This document shows positions 43,854 to 53,675 of a stretch of 64,000 nucleotides of DNA, piece by piece. Source of the stretch: Lignipirellula cremea (GTDB lineage Bacteria; Planctomycetota; Planctomycetia; Pirellulales; Pirellulaceae); contig NZ_CP036433.1 of NCBI RefSeq assembly GCF_007751035.1, positions 4,631,001-4,695,000 of the forward strand, written 5' to 3'. The number at the start of each line of letters is the position of its first letter. Position 1 is the stretch's first letter. The notes beneath the pieces are model-generated. The model saw only the letters and a list, made by a program, of their open reading frames with translations, did not search any database and was not told the origin of the DNA. Made by a program: the position numbers and the translations under genes.

Positions 43854-44426
43854 GTGGCATCGCCCATCGAGGAAAACCTGGCGTTCTTTATGCCTGGCTT
43901 TCTCTCCAACACTCAGGAACTCTTCGAGCGTCTCTCGGCCGATGTCGCCTGGGACGACAGAATCCGCGCCCGCAGGGTCGCGAGCTTCGGCGTGCCGTAC
44001 AACTATTCAGGCATCGTGTGGCCTGAGGCTCCAATGCCGGAGGTTCTGGCGCCGGTCGTTGCGTCGGTCGCGGCGGCGGTTCAATACGAGCCGAACAATT
44101 GCCTGGCCAACTATTACCCGGATGGCGATTCAACGATGGGTTACCATGCGGACTCCGTGGTCGAGTTGGAGGCGAACACCGGCATCGCCATCGTGTCGCT
44201 TGGCGCAGCCCGCTCCATCTCATTCCACCGCAAAACCGATCGGTCGGAGGTCCACCAGTTACTCTTGTGCAGCGGGTCGCTGTTGCACATGACCGCCGCC
44301 ATGCAGTCCAGCTGGCGGCACGCGGTATTGCGGTCGGAGCACGAGAAGGCGGGGCGCATCAGTCTCACCTTCCGCCGTATCAAACGCACCGAACCCGCCG
44401 CGGCGCCTGACGGCGACGGCGATTGA
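43854..44426 (+). CDS. AlkB-like Fe(II)/2-oxoglutarate dioxygenase
   Basis: 190 residues from a GTG with AGGAG 7 bp upstream. NYYPDGDSTMGYHADSV holds the iron ligands H98 and D100, with the third ligand H156 in WRHAVL, and R168 and R174 in GRISLTFR bind 2-oxoglutarate. AlkB proteins remove alkyl groups from nucleic acid bases or proteins. It follows the TPR gene by 62 bp and may share its transcript. Confidence 0.85.
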   Translation: MASPIEENLAFFMPGFLSNTQELFERLSADVAWDDRIRARRVASFGVPYNYSGIVWPEAPMPEVLAPVVASVAAAVQYEPNNCLANYYPDGDSTMGYHADSVVELEANTGIAIVSLGAARSISFHRKTDRSEVHQLLLCSGSLLHMTAAMQSSWRHAVLRSEHEKAGRISLTFRRIKRTEPAAAPDGDGD

Positions 44427-44752
44427 AATGTTTCGAGACCCGTTTCTCACTCGCTGCCTTGGCAGGTGAGCGGAATCGCTCAGCGAAAAAGCCCCTTTTT
44501 TGACGGCGACTGGCGGCAGAGTCAGCTGACGTCGCCAATTGGGCGTCGATCCTCCTGAAATGCCCAGGCGCTGGACGCGTCCTGCATTCCGCCGAATCTG
44601 CCCCTCTTGCGGGACCGATTCGTCTTCTCGCGGCGGTTGCTGATTGTGACGGGGGGAGCGGCTATTTATACTGGCTGTTTCGCCGCGACTTTTTCGGCCC
44701 TGGGGCTGATTCTGTTTCATATTCTTTCGACTATCGAATAAGGACCCTGTCG
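44427..44752. other. Intergenic region
   Basis: 326 bp upstream of the isomerase. It should hold that gene's promoter. No RNA gene or strong terminator is evident. Confidence 0.35.
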
Positions 44753-45661
44753 ATGTCATCATCGAACCGACGTGAATTTCTGCAGCTCTCAGCCGGCCTG
44801 GCTGCGGGCGCCGCCGCCCTGTCGTTGGCCCCGCGCGCCGTGCAGGCGGCCGAAGCAAAGCCGCTGTTCAAGCTGTCGCTGGCCGAATGGTCGTTGCACA
44901 AATCGATCCGCGCCGGCAAGGTGGACCCCCTGGACTTCGCCAAGATTACGAAGCAGGAATTCGGCATCGATGCGGTCGAATACGTCAACCAGTTCTTCGC
45001 CGACAAGGCCCAGGACATGGCGTACCTGAAAGAAATGAAAACGCGCGCCGCCGACCAGGGCGTTTCCAGCCAGATCATCATGATTGACCGCGAAGGGAAA
45101 CTGGGCGACCCGAACGAAGCCGAACGCACCAAATCGGTCGAGAACCACTATAAGTGGGTCGAAGCGGCCAAATTCCTCGGCTGCCATGCGATCCGCGTCA
45201 ACGCCGCTTCAGCCGGCGAGTACGACGAGCAGCTGAAACTGGCCGCCGACGGCCTGCGTCGCCTGAGCGAATTCGCCGCCAGGCACGACATGAGCGTGAT
45301 CGTCGAGAACCATGGCGGGCTCTCCTCCAACGGCAAATGGCTGGCCGCCGTGATCGAGAAAGTCGACCTGAAGAATTGCGGCACGCTGCCCGACTTCGGC
45401 AACTTTGGCGACTACGACCGCTACCAGGGCGTAACCGAACTGATGCCGTACGCCAAAGCCGTCAGCGCCAAAAGCCACGACTTCGACGCCGCAGGGAACG
45501 AGACGAAAACCGACTACCTGAAAATGATGAAAATCGTGCTCGACGCTGGCTACCACGGCTATGTCGGGATCGAATACGAAGGCAGCAAGATCGACGAGTT
45601 CGCCGGCATCCTCGCCACCAAAAAGCTGCTTGATCGCGTCCGCGACGAACTGGCTGGCTAA
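44753..45661 (+). CDS. Tat-exported sugar phosphate isomerase/epimerase-like TIM barrel
   Basis: 302 residues. The N-terminus [20 protein letters not shown] is a twin-arginine signal. The rest fits the AP endonuclease 2/xylose isomerase-like barrel: [30 protein letters not shown] (metal ligands E and H), [31 protein letters not shown]. Proteins of this kind are abundant in planctomycetes and likely act on sugars in the periplasm. The substrate is unknown. Confidence 0.85.
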   Translation: MSSSNRREFLQLSAGLAAGAAALSLAPRAVQAAEAKPLFKLSLAEWSLHKSIRAGKVDPLDFAKITKQEFGIDAVEYVNQFFADKAQDMAYLKEMKTRAADQGVSSQIIMIDREGKLGDPNEAERTKSVENHYKWVEAAKFLGCHAIRVNAASAGEYDEQLKLAADGLRRLSEFAARHDMSVIVENHGGLSSNGKWLAAVIEKVDLKNCGTLPDFGNFGDYDRYQGVTELMPYAKAVSAKSHDFDAAGNETKTDYLKMMKIVLDAGYHGYVGIEYEGSKIDEFAGILATKKLLDRVRDELAG

Positions 45662-45680
45662 CTGCCCGCCGTTGAAATTT

Positions 45681-45713
45681 AGCGTCTCGTCGTTCTGGTA
45701 ACGGCGAGACGCT
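45681..45713. terminator. Stem-loop between convergent genes
   Basis: AGCGTCTCG pairs exactly with CGAGACGCT across a 15-nt loop, in the 55-bp gap between the ends of the isomerase and epimerase genes. There is no T-run, so it may be a bidirectional, Rho-assisted end. Confidence 0.5.
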
Positions 45714-45716
45714 ACG

Positions 45717-46964
45717 CTACGCCATCCCTTTACACAGCTCTTTCAGGTGCCGGCCGAATCGCTGGGCCAGCACCTCGCGATGGGTGTCCGGGTGGGCGAC
45801 CAGCACATCCCGCAGGGCACGGCCGAGGTCGGTTTCCGTCAGGACGGAGCCGAACGTTACGTGCAGGATCTGCCGACCGTCGTTCTGATCCAGGTACTGC
45901 CGTTCCAGCACCGCGTCGTCGTTGATCGCCGCCGGCGTTGGCGCCTTTTGCAGTCGCGCCGATACGTTGTAGGTATCGCGATCCTTGTCGAACCGCTGGC
46001 GGGAAAACTCGACGATCCGCCGGAACAGGCGTCGATCACAACGGGCCGCCACGCGTAATGCTTCCAGGTAGCTGGCCCCGGAGGTTTTCACATGGAACAT
46101 GCCGCGGGTCGCCTGGGCGAACTTCCGGTAGATGGTGAACTTGTCCGATCCGGAATGCAGGCTCAGCTTGTAAGGCCCCAGATACCGGGCGATGGCCGCG
46201 TGATCGGTCAGCGAGGCGGCCAACTGCCGGACGTCCCCGCGAAAGTCGACGCCCGGCTCAAACTCGCCTAGAAACCGCGGCGCCAGACTGACCATTTTGA
46301 CTCGACCGGCCAGGCACTGCTCGGCGATAATAAAATGCTCGACGAGGGTCGTCGGCGTAGGCGTTTCGTCGAGGCTCAGCTCAATCTCATAAGCGCGGGA
46401 ACGCTTGCTCATCACCCGATCCAGATGGGCCCCCAGCTTGATCGCATGGGCAATCGCCCTGCCGTACTTGATCGCGGCCTGCAGCACCGTGTTGCGGTCG
46501 AAATGAATGACGGGCCCTTCCGGCACTTCGATGGTGCGGCCGACGTATTCCTCGGTCCAGTTCACATCGCCCTGCAGGTCGTGGTACCTGGCTTCAAGCT
46601 GATCCGGCGGGCAACTATCCGCCAGGGGATCAACATGCTCGGACGGATCAAGCGTAAAGAACACAAAGCCGGCGCCGGCTGTGGCGTTGATATCTTCCTG
46701 CGACTTCAGGTGGTCGGCGTCGGCTCCCCAGCGGCCGTCATACCCGGCGCTGGATAATGCGGCAAAAGCATCGTCGACAACATCCGACGGTTTGCGCTGC
46801 GTGCGGCTGAGCTCGCGCATCGACTGCTGGGCAAAGATCGGCAGGATCTTCCCGCCATGAGCGCGGAGCGCTTCCAAATGTCCCGTCGTCGCCAGGCCAA
46901 GGCGGTCGCCGAACCCGAACGTCGGAGCCAGACCCAGGGGCTCAGGCGGCTTTGCTTCCTTCAT
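45717..46964 (-). CDS. uxaE: Tagaturonate/fructuronate epimerase family protein (UxaE-like)
   Basis: 415 residues from the ATG at 46964. FGFGDRLGLATTGHLEAL, ILPIFAQQSMRELSRTQRKP, GADADHLKSQEDI, YEIELSLDETPTPT, YKLSLHSGSDKF and GMFHVKTSGASYLEALRVAA match the UxaE family, TIM-barrel enzymes that interconvert D-tagaturonate and D-fructuronate in hexuronate breakdown. It is full length. It faces the NtrC-type regulator gene across a 340-bp gap. Confidence 0.75.
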   Translation of the reverse strand: MKEAKPPEPLGLAPTFGFGDRLGLATTGHLEALRAHGGKILPIFAQQSMRELSRTQRKPSDVVDDAFAALSSAGYDGRWGADADHLKSQEDINATAGAGFVFFTLDPSEHVDPLADSCPPDQLEARYHDLQGDVNWTEEYVGRTIEVPEGPVIHFDRNTVLQAAIKYGRAIAHAIKLGAHLDRVMSKRSRAYEIELSLDETPTPTTLVEHFIIAEQCLAGRVKMVSLAPRFLGEFEPGVDFRGDVRQLAASLTDHAAIARYLGPYKLSLHSGSDKFTIYRKFAQATRGMFHVKTSGASYLEALRVAARCDRRLFRRIVEFSRQRFDKDRDTYNVSARLQKAPTPAAINDDAVLERQYLDQNDGRQILHVTFGSVLTETDLGRALRDVLVAHPDTHREVLAQRFGRHLKELCKGMA

Positions 46965-47311
46965 AACCAATCGGCTTTCGGCGACGCGGTGACCAAAGCG
47001 GGAAAATCAGCGGCAGGTGCGGACGCCTTCCAAAAACCAGTTCCACGACCCGTTTCAACAGGGAACAACTTGCATGAAGTTAATCAGGCCCAGGGCGATT
47101 GTCAAAATCCCTGGCCCAAGGTCAATCCTTCCCCCGGCCGAACGCCAGGCTATGGCGGGAAAATACGGGCCATTCGGCATCATTCCGGGCGGAGGCCCGC
47201 GGTTATCCTTCCAGGCGACAGGCCAGGCGACAGGCCAGGCGAACAAATTCCCACGCGGATCAGCCCGCCGTCCGCTTGAAAACCAGGACGAATTCCGGCA
47301 TTATCGGGCGT
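46965..47311. other. Intergenic region between divergent genes
   Basis: About 345 bp between uxaE and the regulator. It contains a short direct repeat of AGGCGACAGGCC (about 2.5 copies near 47213-47240). It should hold both promoters; no clear sigma-54 site was seen. Confidence 0.4.
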
Positions 47312-48751
47312 ATGGATGAAACCACACCAGCCGCGACCGCCGCCGATTCTGCCGACCTTCCCGCCGGTCCGCCTGCGCGGATTTTGATTGTCGACAATGA
47401 TCGCGATCACGCCGAGGCCATCCAGGAAACGCTCGATCGCGCTGGATACGATACCACGCTGGCGGATTCGGGTCCCCGGGGGGCCAAAAAGATTGCCGAC
47501 GACACCTACGATCTGGTCATCACCGATCTCGTGATGAACGATATCGATGGCATGGAGATCCTCGCCCGGGCGCGGAGCCTGCAGACCAATTGCGAAGTGA
47601 TTGTCGTGACGGGCCATGCTTCCGTCGCCATCGCGGTCGAAGCAATGCAGCACGGGGCGTATACCTTCCTGGAAAAGCCGATCGCCACCAAACAGCTGCG
47701 GGCGGTCGTCGCCAAAGCGGCTGACAAAGTGCGGCTCAAAGCCGAAGTGCTGGCCCTCAACCAGCGGCTGGATGAACGCTACGGTTTTGAAAACATCGTC
47801 AGCGTCAGTGAAAAAATGACGGCCGTCATTGATCAGGTCAAACGTTTTGCCGACAAGGATATTGGCGTGTTGATCACCGGCCCGACCGGCGCCGGCAAGG
47901 ACCTGATCGCCGAGGCCATTCACCAGAACAGCCCCCGCAAGAACAAGCCGTTCGTCGCCCTCAACTGCGGCGCCATCAGTTCCCATCTGGTGGAAAGCGA
48001 GCTGTTTGGCCACGTCAAAGGCGCCTTCACCGACGCCCATGCTGATCGCGTGGGAAAGTTTGAATACGCTAACGGCGGCACACTGTTCCTTGACGAAATT
48101 GGCGATATGCCGCTCGTCACGCAGATCAAACTATTACGTGTGCTGGAAGAACGGGAGATCACCCGGATCGGCGCCAACAAGCCGATCAAGGTGAATGTCC
48201 GCGTGCTCTCGGCGACCAATGTCGACCTGAAGAAAGCAATCGAAGAGAACAAATTCCGCAAGGACCTGTACTACCGGCTCAAGGGAGTCAGCGTCGATCT
48301 GCCGCCGCTCAACGATCGCCGCAGCGACATCCTGCCGCTGGCCCAGCGGTTCAGCAAGCTGGCCGCGCAAACGTACGATAAAACAATCAGGGGAATCAGC
48401 CGCGAGGTTTACGACCGGCTGTTCTCGTTCGACTGGGACGGCAACGTACGCCAGCTCAAGAGCGTCGTCGACGCGATGGTCGTGCTGGACGACGACGGCG
48501 AACTTAATCTGGACGACCTCCCGCCCGAACTGGCCGACGCCCCGTTTGAAACTCCCGTGCTGGAAGAAGGGGGCGATTTCCTCATCGGCAAAACGATGGA
48601 CGAAATCGAAGCCTGGGCCATTTCGGAAACGCTCAAGCGATCGCAAGGGAACCGGGAAGAAGCGGCCCGTATTCTTAAAATTGGCGCCCGAACGCTCTAC
48701 CGCAAGCTCGACAAGTACCGGGACGAATTCCCCCAGTACGACCTGCAGTAA
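47312..48751 (+). CDS. NtrC-family sigma-54-dependent response regulator
   Basis: 479 residues from the ATG at 47312; longer in-frame starts are rejected because the receiver domain begins at ARILIVDNDRD. The receiver has D72 as phosphoacceptor (VITDLVMND). The AAA+ domain has Walker A GPTGAGKD (190-197), Walker B GTLFLDEIGD and an arginine finger region. The sigma-54 contact loop is GAFTDA rather than GAFTGA. The C-terminal Fis-type helix-turn-helix is REEAARILKIGARTLYRKL. No cognate kinase is next to it. Confidence 0.9.
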   Translation: MDETTPAATAADSADLPAGPPARILIVDNDRDHAEAIQETLDRAGYDTTLADSGPRGAKKIADDTYDLVITDLVMNDIDGMEILARARSLQTNCEVIVVTGHASVAIAVEAMQHGAYTFLEKPIATKQLRAVVAKAADKVRLKAEVLALNQRLDERYGFENIVSVSEKMTAVIDQVKRFADKDIGVLITGPTGAGKDLIAEAIHQNSPRKNKPFVALNCGAISSHLVESELFGHVKGAFTDAHADRVGKFEYANGGTLFLDEIGDMPLVTQIKLLRVLEEREITRIGANKPIKVNVRVLSATNVDLKKAIEENKFRKDLYYRLKGVSVDLPPLNDRRSDILPLAQRFSKLAAQTYDKTIRGISREVYDRLFSFDWDGNVRQLKSVVDAMVVLDDDGELNLDDLPPELADAPFETPVLEEGGDFLIGKTMDEIEAWAISETLKRSQGNREEAARILKIGARTLYRKLDKYRDEFPQYDLQ

Positions 48752-48787
48752 ACAACCGTTCGCGGCGACGGGTTCTCCCCGCTCACG

Positions 48788-51316
48788 CTACTTGATCTGG
48801 AACGGGCCGCTTTGAATCACGGCGTGCAGTAACGAACGGAAGCCATAATTCTTCTCCCGGGCGGCGGCGACAATCTCTTCCACCGCTGCCCGGTCGGCGT
48901 ACTGCAGCGTGGCGCCAGTGCCGTAGACCAGAAGCTTCTCGGCCAGGTTTCTCGCCAGCTGGTCGCGATCGGCCAGGGCCAGCTGCTTGTATTCGTCGAT
49001 GTTCTGGAACGTCTCGCCGGAGGCAGTAGTCGAGCTGGCTTCGACTTCGCGGGCTTGCCAGACCTTGCGGCCAGGATAGTTGGCCAGCTCGACATACTTT
49101 GTCACGGGCGACGATTTTTTCACCCGATAGAAATCCCGCCAGCCGCCGACCACATCGAAGTTCTCCAGCGCAAAGCCGGGCGGATCAATGTGCACATGGC
49201 ACGACGCGCACACGGCGACCGACTTGTGCTGCTCCAGTTGTTCGCGAATGGTCACGGCGCCGCGGATGTCGGGCTCGATCGCTTCCACATCCGGCGGGGG
49301 CGGCGAAGGCGGCGTCCCCAGGATTCGCTCCAGCACCCAGGCTCCCCGCTTTACAGGCGACGTGTACGTGGCGTTGGTCGTCACCTTCAGCACGCTCGCA
49401 TGCGTAATCACTCCGCCCCGATGGCTGTCGGCCGGCAGTTTCACCTTCCGAAAATCGAGCCCTTCCACGCCGTCGATTCCATAATGCTGGGCCAGGCGCG
49501 CATTGAGCATCGTCCAGTCGGAATCCAGAAAGGACGTCACCGGCAGGTCGCGCGCTAACACCTCCGCAAAAAATTGCTCCGTTTCGATCGGCATCGACCA
49601 GGCCAGCTGGTCATCGTACTCGGCATAGATGGGGTCCGGCTTCATCGCATGCACCAGCCGCATGTCCAGCCACTGGCCGACAAAGTCTCTCGCAAACCGC
49701 TGGCCGCGTGGATCGTTCAGCATCCGTTCCGTCTGCGCCCTGAGCACCTCGGGACGATGCAGTTCACCCCGGGCAGCCGCCGCCAGCAATGTCTCGTCGG
49801 GCATCGATTTCCAGAGGAAATACGAAAGTCGCGACGCCAGTGCATAGTCATCCAGCGGGCCCGGTTTCTCGACCAGGAACAGAAAGTACGGTGAACAGAG
49901 CACGGCTTTGTAGCCGGTTCGCAACGCATCCTTGAACCGCTCTCCCTTGTCGAGCTCCGCATGCACCAACTGCACGTAGTAATCTGCCAGGGCAGGCGGA
50001 ACGGGCCGACGAAAGGCGCGCGGCAAGAAGGCCCGCATCAAGCGTTCGGAGTCGCCGCGGGGATCGTCGGTCAGCGGCGTCAAGGCGTGGGCCGGCTTGC
50101 TGAACTCGTTGGGATGCCACTTCGTCCAGTCGACCGTGATCGGCTTGCCGGCCTGGTGGTCTTCCACAAAGCGGAAGGGAATCTGCTGCAGATCGCCCAG
50201 CAATCGCTGGTACCCGACGTTGTGGTGAAGCGGGCCTTCCAGCTCGATCCAGTCGACGATGAACGCGGGGCCATCCAGGCTTTCCGGCGGTCGTCCGTCC
50301 AGCTCCATTTTGTAGTTCTGCATGCTGGGCAGCGCGTCCCAGTTCCAAGTCGAAAGATAAACCTGCTCCCGCTCCGGCAAGTCCGCTTCAAATTCCAGGA
50401 TCTGCGGCTGGTTTGGAGGGATGTCTTTCACGTACAGGATGTGTTCCAGCCGCGCATGGGCAAAGCGGTCCGAGGAGATTCTGCCGCACAACACGCTGAC
50501 GACCTTGTCCGCCTTATACGTGCGCACTTGCGCCCTGAATCGATAGCGGCCGGATAAAGGCGCCGCACTGGTGTGGGCCGACATATGCTTGGTCAGCTCA
50601 CACGGCGCTACGAGCGAATCCTCGTCGAATTTGATATAAGGCAGCGTTCCTTCCCGGTTCGGCTTGGGCCGACGGTCGAGAAACTCCCGCCCTGTCATGC
50701 GGTCTTTCAGCGGTTTGATCGGTCGCCCCGGCAGGGCCGCCTGGAGGGCGACCTCGGCCGCCTCCTGGTATCGGACCAGATGCGTGGAGGAGATGCCCAG
50801 CCCGGTGCTGATGGTGTCGAATCCGGCGACGAAGTTATCTTCCGGCAGCAACTCCTGGACGGGCGCGGTGATACTCAGCAGATCGTGCAGGGTGTTTTCG
50901 TATTCGGTGCGGTTCATCCGCCGAATCAACACCCGACCTTCGGACTGCTGGAAGTGGGCTGATGCGGCTGCAAGCTCGCCATCGAGCCAGCGGAGGACGG
51001 CGTCCCGTTCAGCCGGTGTCGGCTGTTCGGCGTCTTCCGGCGGCATCTTTTCGTCCGCCAGTTTGTCATGCACGCGGGTCCATTGCTGCAGCGACGGCAG
51101 CCCATCCAACGACAGCGCCGATGTATCAATGGATAACGCCGCGCTCGGTTTGGTGCCGGAGTGGCAGTCGACACAGTACCGCGTAAAGAACTGCGAGACC
51201 GCAGCCGGCGCCGCAACCCGGGCAAAGTCGTCTCCTCGAAGCGGCCGTCCCGACAGCAACAGGAGAACACCGACAACCAGCAGAATACGAGGACGTTTAT
51301 CAAACGAGCAGATCAT
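48788..51316 (-). CDS. Planctomycete cytochrome-type protein (PSCyt1, DUF1587/1595/1592/1588/1585)
   Basis: 842 residues with a signal peptide (ILLVVGVLLLLSGRPLRG). A c-type heme motif lies at C48-VD-C51-H52 (RYCVDCHSG), then MNRTEYENTLHDLL (DUF1587), LPRAFRRPVPPALADYYVQL (DUF1595), YALASRLSYFLWKSMPDE (DUF1592), HRGGVITHASVLKVTTNATY (DUF1588) and CASCHVHIDPPGFALENFD (DUF1585, with a second CxxCH). These are exported proteins of unknown redox role found in planctomycetes and relatives, and they are the best taxonomic marker in the window. Confidence 0.92.
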   Translation of the reverse strand: MICSFDKRPRILLVVGVLLLLSGRPLRGDDFARVAAPAAVSQFFTRYCVDCHSGTKPSAALSIDTSALSLDGLPSLQQWTRVHDKLADEKMPPEDAEQPTPAERDAVLRWLDGELAAASAHFQQSEGRVLIRRMNRTEYENTLHDLLSITAPVQELLPEDNFVAGFDTISTGLGISSTHLVRYQEAAEVALQAALPGRPIKPLKDRMTGREFLDRRPKPNREGTLPYIKFDEDSLVAPCELTKHMSAHTSAAPLSGRYRFRAQVRTYKADKVVSVLCGRISSDRFAHARLEHILYVKDIPPNQPQILEFEADLPEREQVYLSTWNWDALPSMQNYKMELDGRPPESLDGPAFIVDWIELEGPLHHNVGYQRLLGDLQQIPFRFVEDHQAGKPITVDWTKWHPNEFSKPAHALTPLTDDPRGDSERLMRAFLPRAFRRPVPPALADYYVQLVHAELDKGERFKDALRTGYKAVLCSPYFLFLVEKPGPLDDYALASRLSYFLWKSMPDETLLAAAARGELHRPEVLRAQTERMLNDPRGQRFARDFVGQWLDMRLVHAMKPDPIYAEYDDQLAWSMPIETEQFFAEVLARDLPVTSFLDSDWTMLNARLAQHYGIDGVEGLDFRKVKLPADSHRGGVITHASVLKVTTNATYTSPVKRGAWVLERILGTPPSPPPPDVEAIEPDIRGAVTIREQLEQHKSVAVCASCHVHIDPPGFALENFDVVGGWRDFYRVKKSSPVTKYVELANYPGRKVWQAREVEASSTTASGETFQNIDEYKQLALADRDQLARNLAEKLLVYGTGATLQYADRAAVEEIVAAAREKNYGFRSLLHAVIQSGPFQIK

Positions 51317-51508
51317 GCGGCGGGCTTACCAGGGCAAGGCACAGGCAGGAAGGAGTACAGCGACACGTTCCATTGTAAAGCGGCCGACTGCGATTACCAG
51401 CGCGACGCCCCGGCAGGGCAGAGCGAGCGCGGGCAGAACGCCGTAGCCGAACTCGCCAGAGTTTGGCCGCATGCTGTTGGGGAAGCTGGGCGCAAATTCA
51501 ACAAAAAA

Positions 51509-51526
51509 GGCCGGATTTCTCCGGCC
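51509..51526. terminator. Bidirectional intrinsic-type terminator
   Basis: AAAAAAGGCCGGATTTCTCC GGCC TTT-like arrangement: stem GGCCGGA/TCCGGCC with a TTTC loop, A-run on one side and a short T-run on the other. It lies between the DUF1592 start region and the DUF3386-like fragment. Confidence 0.65.
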
Positions 51527-51629
51527 CTTTGGCGTTCCCCATGGGGGCGATTGTCTTTTCCGGCAGCGTCGCGGGAACGGTTGCCCGCGGCGTTCTGCGA
51601 CCGGTGGAACTCAGCGGCTCGTCCGTTTT

Positions 51630-52123
51630 CTATGGTTTGGGCAATCCGACACCCAATTTAAGATTGGAAAGTTTCAAAGTGCCGACTTCAAGTCCATGAT
51701 CCGGGGTGGCCCTGATTCTCGTGACCACTTCCGGAAGGTCGAATTTGCCGACGCGTATCCATGTTTGGTGATTCGTGTCCGTACGAACAAGCGCACCGGT
51801 TTTCGCGTCCCACAAGTCTGCGACGTAGGCAACCGTCAAATGCTTCATATCGACATTATGTTCGTTCTCGAGAATGGTGTGAGTGTAACGAACGCCCCCC
51901 ATAGTCCGGTTGACTTGGATGACCTCCTTATCACGAATTCGGTAGTTCGTACCCGGGCCGTCCTTTAGTACACGCACAGCTCGGCCAAGAGGGTGATTAG
52001 TGACTTCATCGACAAAAGCGCACGGCTCACCGACGTCCAGACGCCGGTCGAGCCGGTGCCCGACGATAGAATTCAGGATTGCCTTGGCAAACGTCTCTGC
52101 GGCCGGAGCTGGCAGTTTTAGCT
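51630..52123 (-). pseudogene. DUF3386-like protein, N-terminus removed at the IS-B junction
   Basis: The frame enters from IS-B and then runs 164 codons to a TAG. Features: NSIVGHRLDRRLDVGEPCAF, VLKDGPGTNYRIRDKEVIQV, RYTHTILENEHN and DHGLEVGTLKLSNLKLGVG, which resemble the C-terminal two thirds of DUF3386 proteins (usually 210-250 residues). The missing N-terminus is not on the other side of IS-B. Function unknown. Confidence 0.5.
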
Positions 52124-53413
52124 CACGGCAAACGCACACTATAGTACGGGAATTCCGAGGATTTTGGCGAGGTAGTCGAGGTCCCAGCCGGCGACGCGGC
52201 GACGCATGGCGATGCTGTACTTGTCATCTTGCTGCTTGAGCATGCTCAGGGCGAAGCGTTTCAGCCACGCCAGATTGTCCGCGGTCGTCCGCTCACGCAC
52301 CCGATTTTCGTCCTCACGAAACGTCACATCCAGGCACCAGTGAAGCGTATTCTCGATCGCCCAATGGCCACGCACATAACGGGCGAATTTCTTGACCCCC
52401 AGGGCGATCGAGCCGATGTAGAAGCGAGCATCACTCGAAGTCTTCGAACCGCTCTCGCTTTGCCGAATCGCGACGCCAATCGTTTTCAATCCCGGCCACT
52501 TTTCCCGGTTCACCAGATCCTTCGGAACAGGCATCTGATAGTAGGTGATTTCGTCGACGCGTCCGTGGCCGTGGAGCGTTTCCGTGAAGCGTCTTGCCGG
52601 GATATCTGCGAAGTCGTTTTCCATGTGCAGGAGGATGTAGTCTGTCACCGCTTCGTAAAGTTTTCCTTGATTCCCCTTGAGCGCCAGAAGGTAGTCGCCG
52701 TGGCCGTCGATGATCTTCCTGGCGATCTCGCGTTGACAGCCGGCGGCGTCGATGGTGACCACAGCTCCCTGGACCTCGATATTCTCCAAAAGCTCGGGAA
52801 TCGCCGTGATTTCGTTCGATTTTTCGTCCGTGGCCAGCTGTCCCAGACTGAGCGAACGATCGACCGACCAGGCGCTGACAAGCCACAACGGCCCCAGCTT
52901 GCGTTTGCGATCGTGGCTACGCTTGAGGACCTTGCCGTCGATCGCAATTTGATTCAAGTCGGTCTCTTTATCAAGCGGCGCGATCGACCGAATCCAGGCT
53001 TCAAAACACTTCTGAAAGGCCGCCGGTTTCAGCAGGCCAAGCAGGCGTCCGAACGTGTCGTGCGAGGGGACGCCATGGGGCAACACCAGGTGTTTTTTCA
53101 ACCAGGTTTGATGGTGCTTCGCCCAGATTCCGATCGCCTGCGGCCCATCCGCGCCAGCGATGACTGCCATGATCGAAATGACCAGCAGATCGCCGAAGAG
53201 ATGGAGCCTGTTGATATGCGAACGGGGGTCGGTGAGTTCGCCGAAACTTGTCAGGATCGAGTCGACATTATCGAACTGAATTTCTGTCATCATGATCGCC
53301 AGTTGAAGGTGCTGAAACGCCATTCTCCCAAGCAGTCAATTGTGCAGAAAACCCCGGTCAGCGCGCCCCGTCCCCCAAACAGCCCAGGTCCCGCAGAGTG
53401 CGCGTTTGCCGTG
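52124..53413 (-). mobile_element. IS-B copy 2 (ISAs1-like), without matching target duplication
   Basis: 1290 bp, ends CACGGCAAACGCACACT and AGAGTGCGCGTTTGCCGTG. The left flank (TTTTAGCT) and right flank (ATCCTTGAGG) differ, unlike copy 1. The left side is a cut DUF3386-like gene and the right side a cut HNH toxin, so this copy marks a rearrangement join. Confidence 0.9.
52139..53323 (-). CDS. ISAs1-family transposase (IS-B copy 2)
   Basis: 394 residues, nearly the same as the protein at 8912-10096, with substitutions such as Lys for Glu in IWAKHHQTW and Leu-Leu for Ala-Leu in RLLGLLKP. The catalytic Asp residues in AIDGKVLKRS and VVTIDAAGCQ are kept and the frame is complete. Confidence 0.93.
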   Translation of the reverse strand: MAFQHLQLAIMMTEIQFDNVDSILTSFGELTDPRSHINRLHLFGDLLVISIMAVIAGADGPQAIGIWAKHHQTWLKKHLVLPHGVPSHDTFGRLLGLLKPAAFQKCFEAWIRSIAPLDKETDLNQIAIDGKVLKRSHDRKRKLGPLWLVSAWSVDRSLSLGQLATDEKSNEITAIPELLENIEVQGAVVTIDAAGCQREIARKIIDGHGDYLLALKGNQGKLYEAVTDYILLHMENDFADIPARRFTETLHGHGRVDEITYYQMPVPKDLVNREKWPGLKTIGVAIRQSESGSKTSSDARFYIGSIALGVKKFARYVRGHWAIENTLHWCLDVTFREDENRVRERTTADNLAWLKRFALSMLKQQDDKYSIAMRRRVAGWDLDYLAKILGIPVL

Positions 53414-53668
53414 ATCCTTGAGGTACATCACAGAATACCTTTGGAATATCGGCGTCTGTTTAACGCCGATCCCAATAGAAGTTCGAATTTGGTTGGTTTG
53501 CACGAGAACGTCCACAGTGAGATTACAGCTCTTTGGACATCATTCAGGCAAGCATATAAAAATCCCACAAGAGCACAGGTATTCAAGTATGCTGCGCTGA
53601 TCGACAAAGAGTATGGTGTCTTTTATAATACGACAAAAACGACAAATAACTTTCCGTTATTCAAGTAA
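53414..53668 (+). pseudogene. HNH toxin C-terminal fragment (second copy of the T5 domain)
   Basis: The fragment begins exactly at the IS-B end and reads LEVHHRIPLEYRRLFNADPN through NNFPLFK. It matches the T5 toxin end with a few changes (HENVHSEI for HKNVHSEI, TTKTT for TTKAT). The carrier and Hint are gone. The HNH residues remain. Confidence 0.8.
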
Positions 53669-53675
53669 AATTCTT

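Noticed and set aside
47213-47240. Short direct repeat AGGCGACAGGCC as an operator
   Set aside because: Only about 2.5 copies, no match to a known site and no second occurrence.
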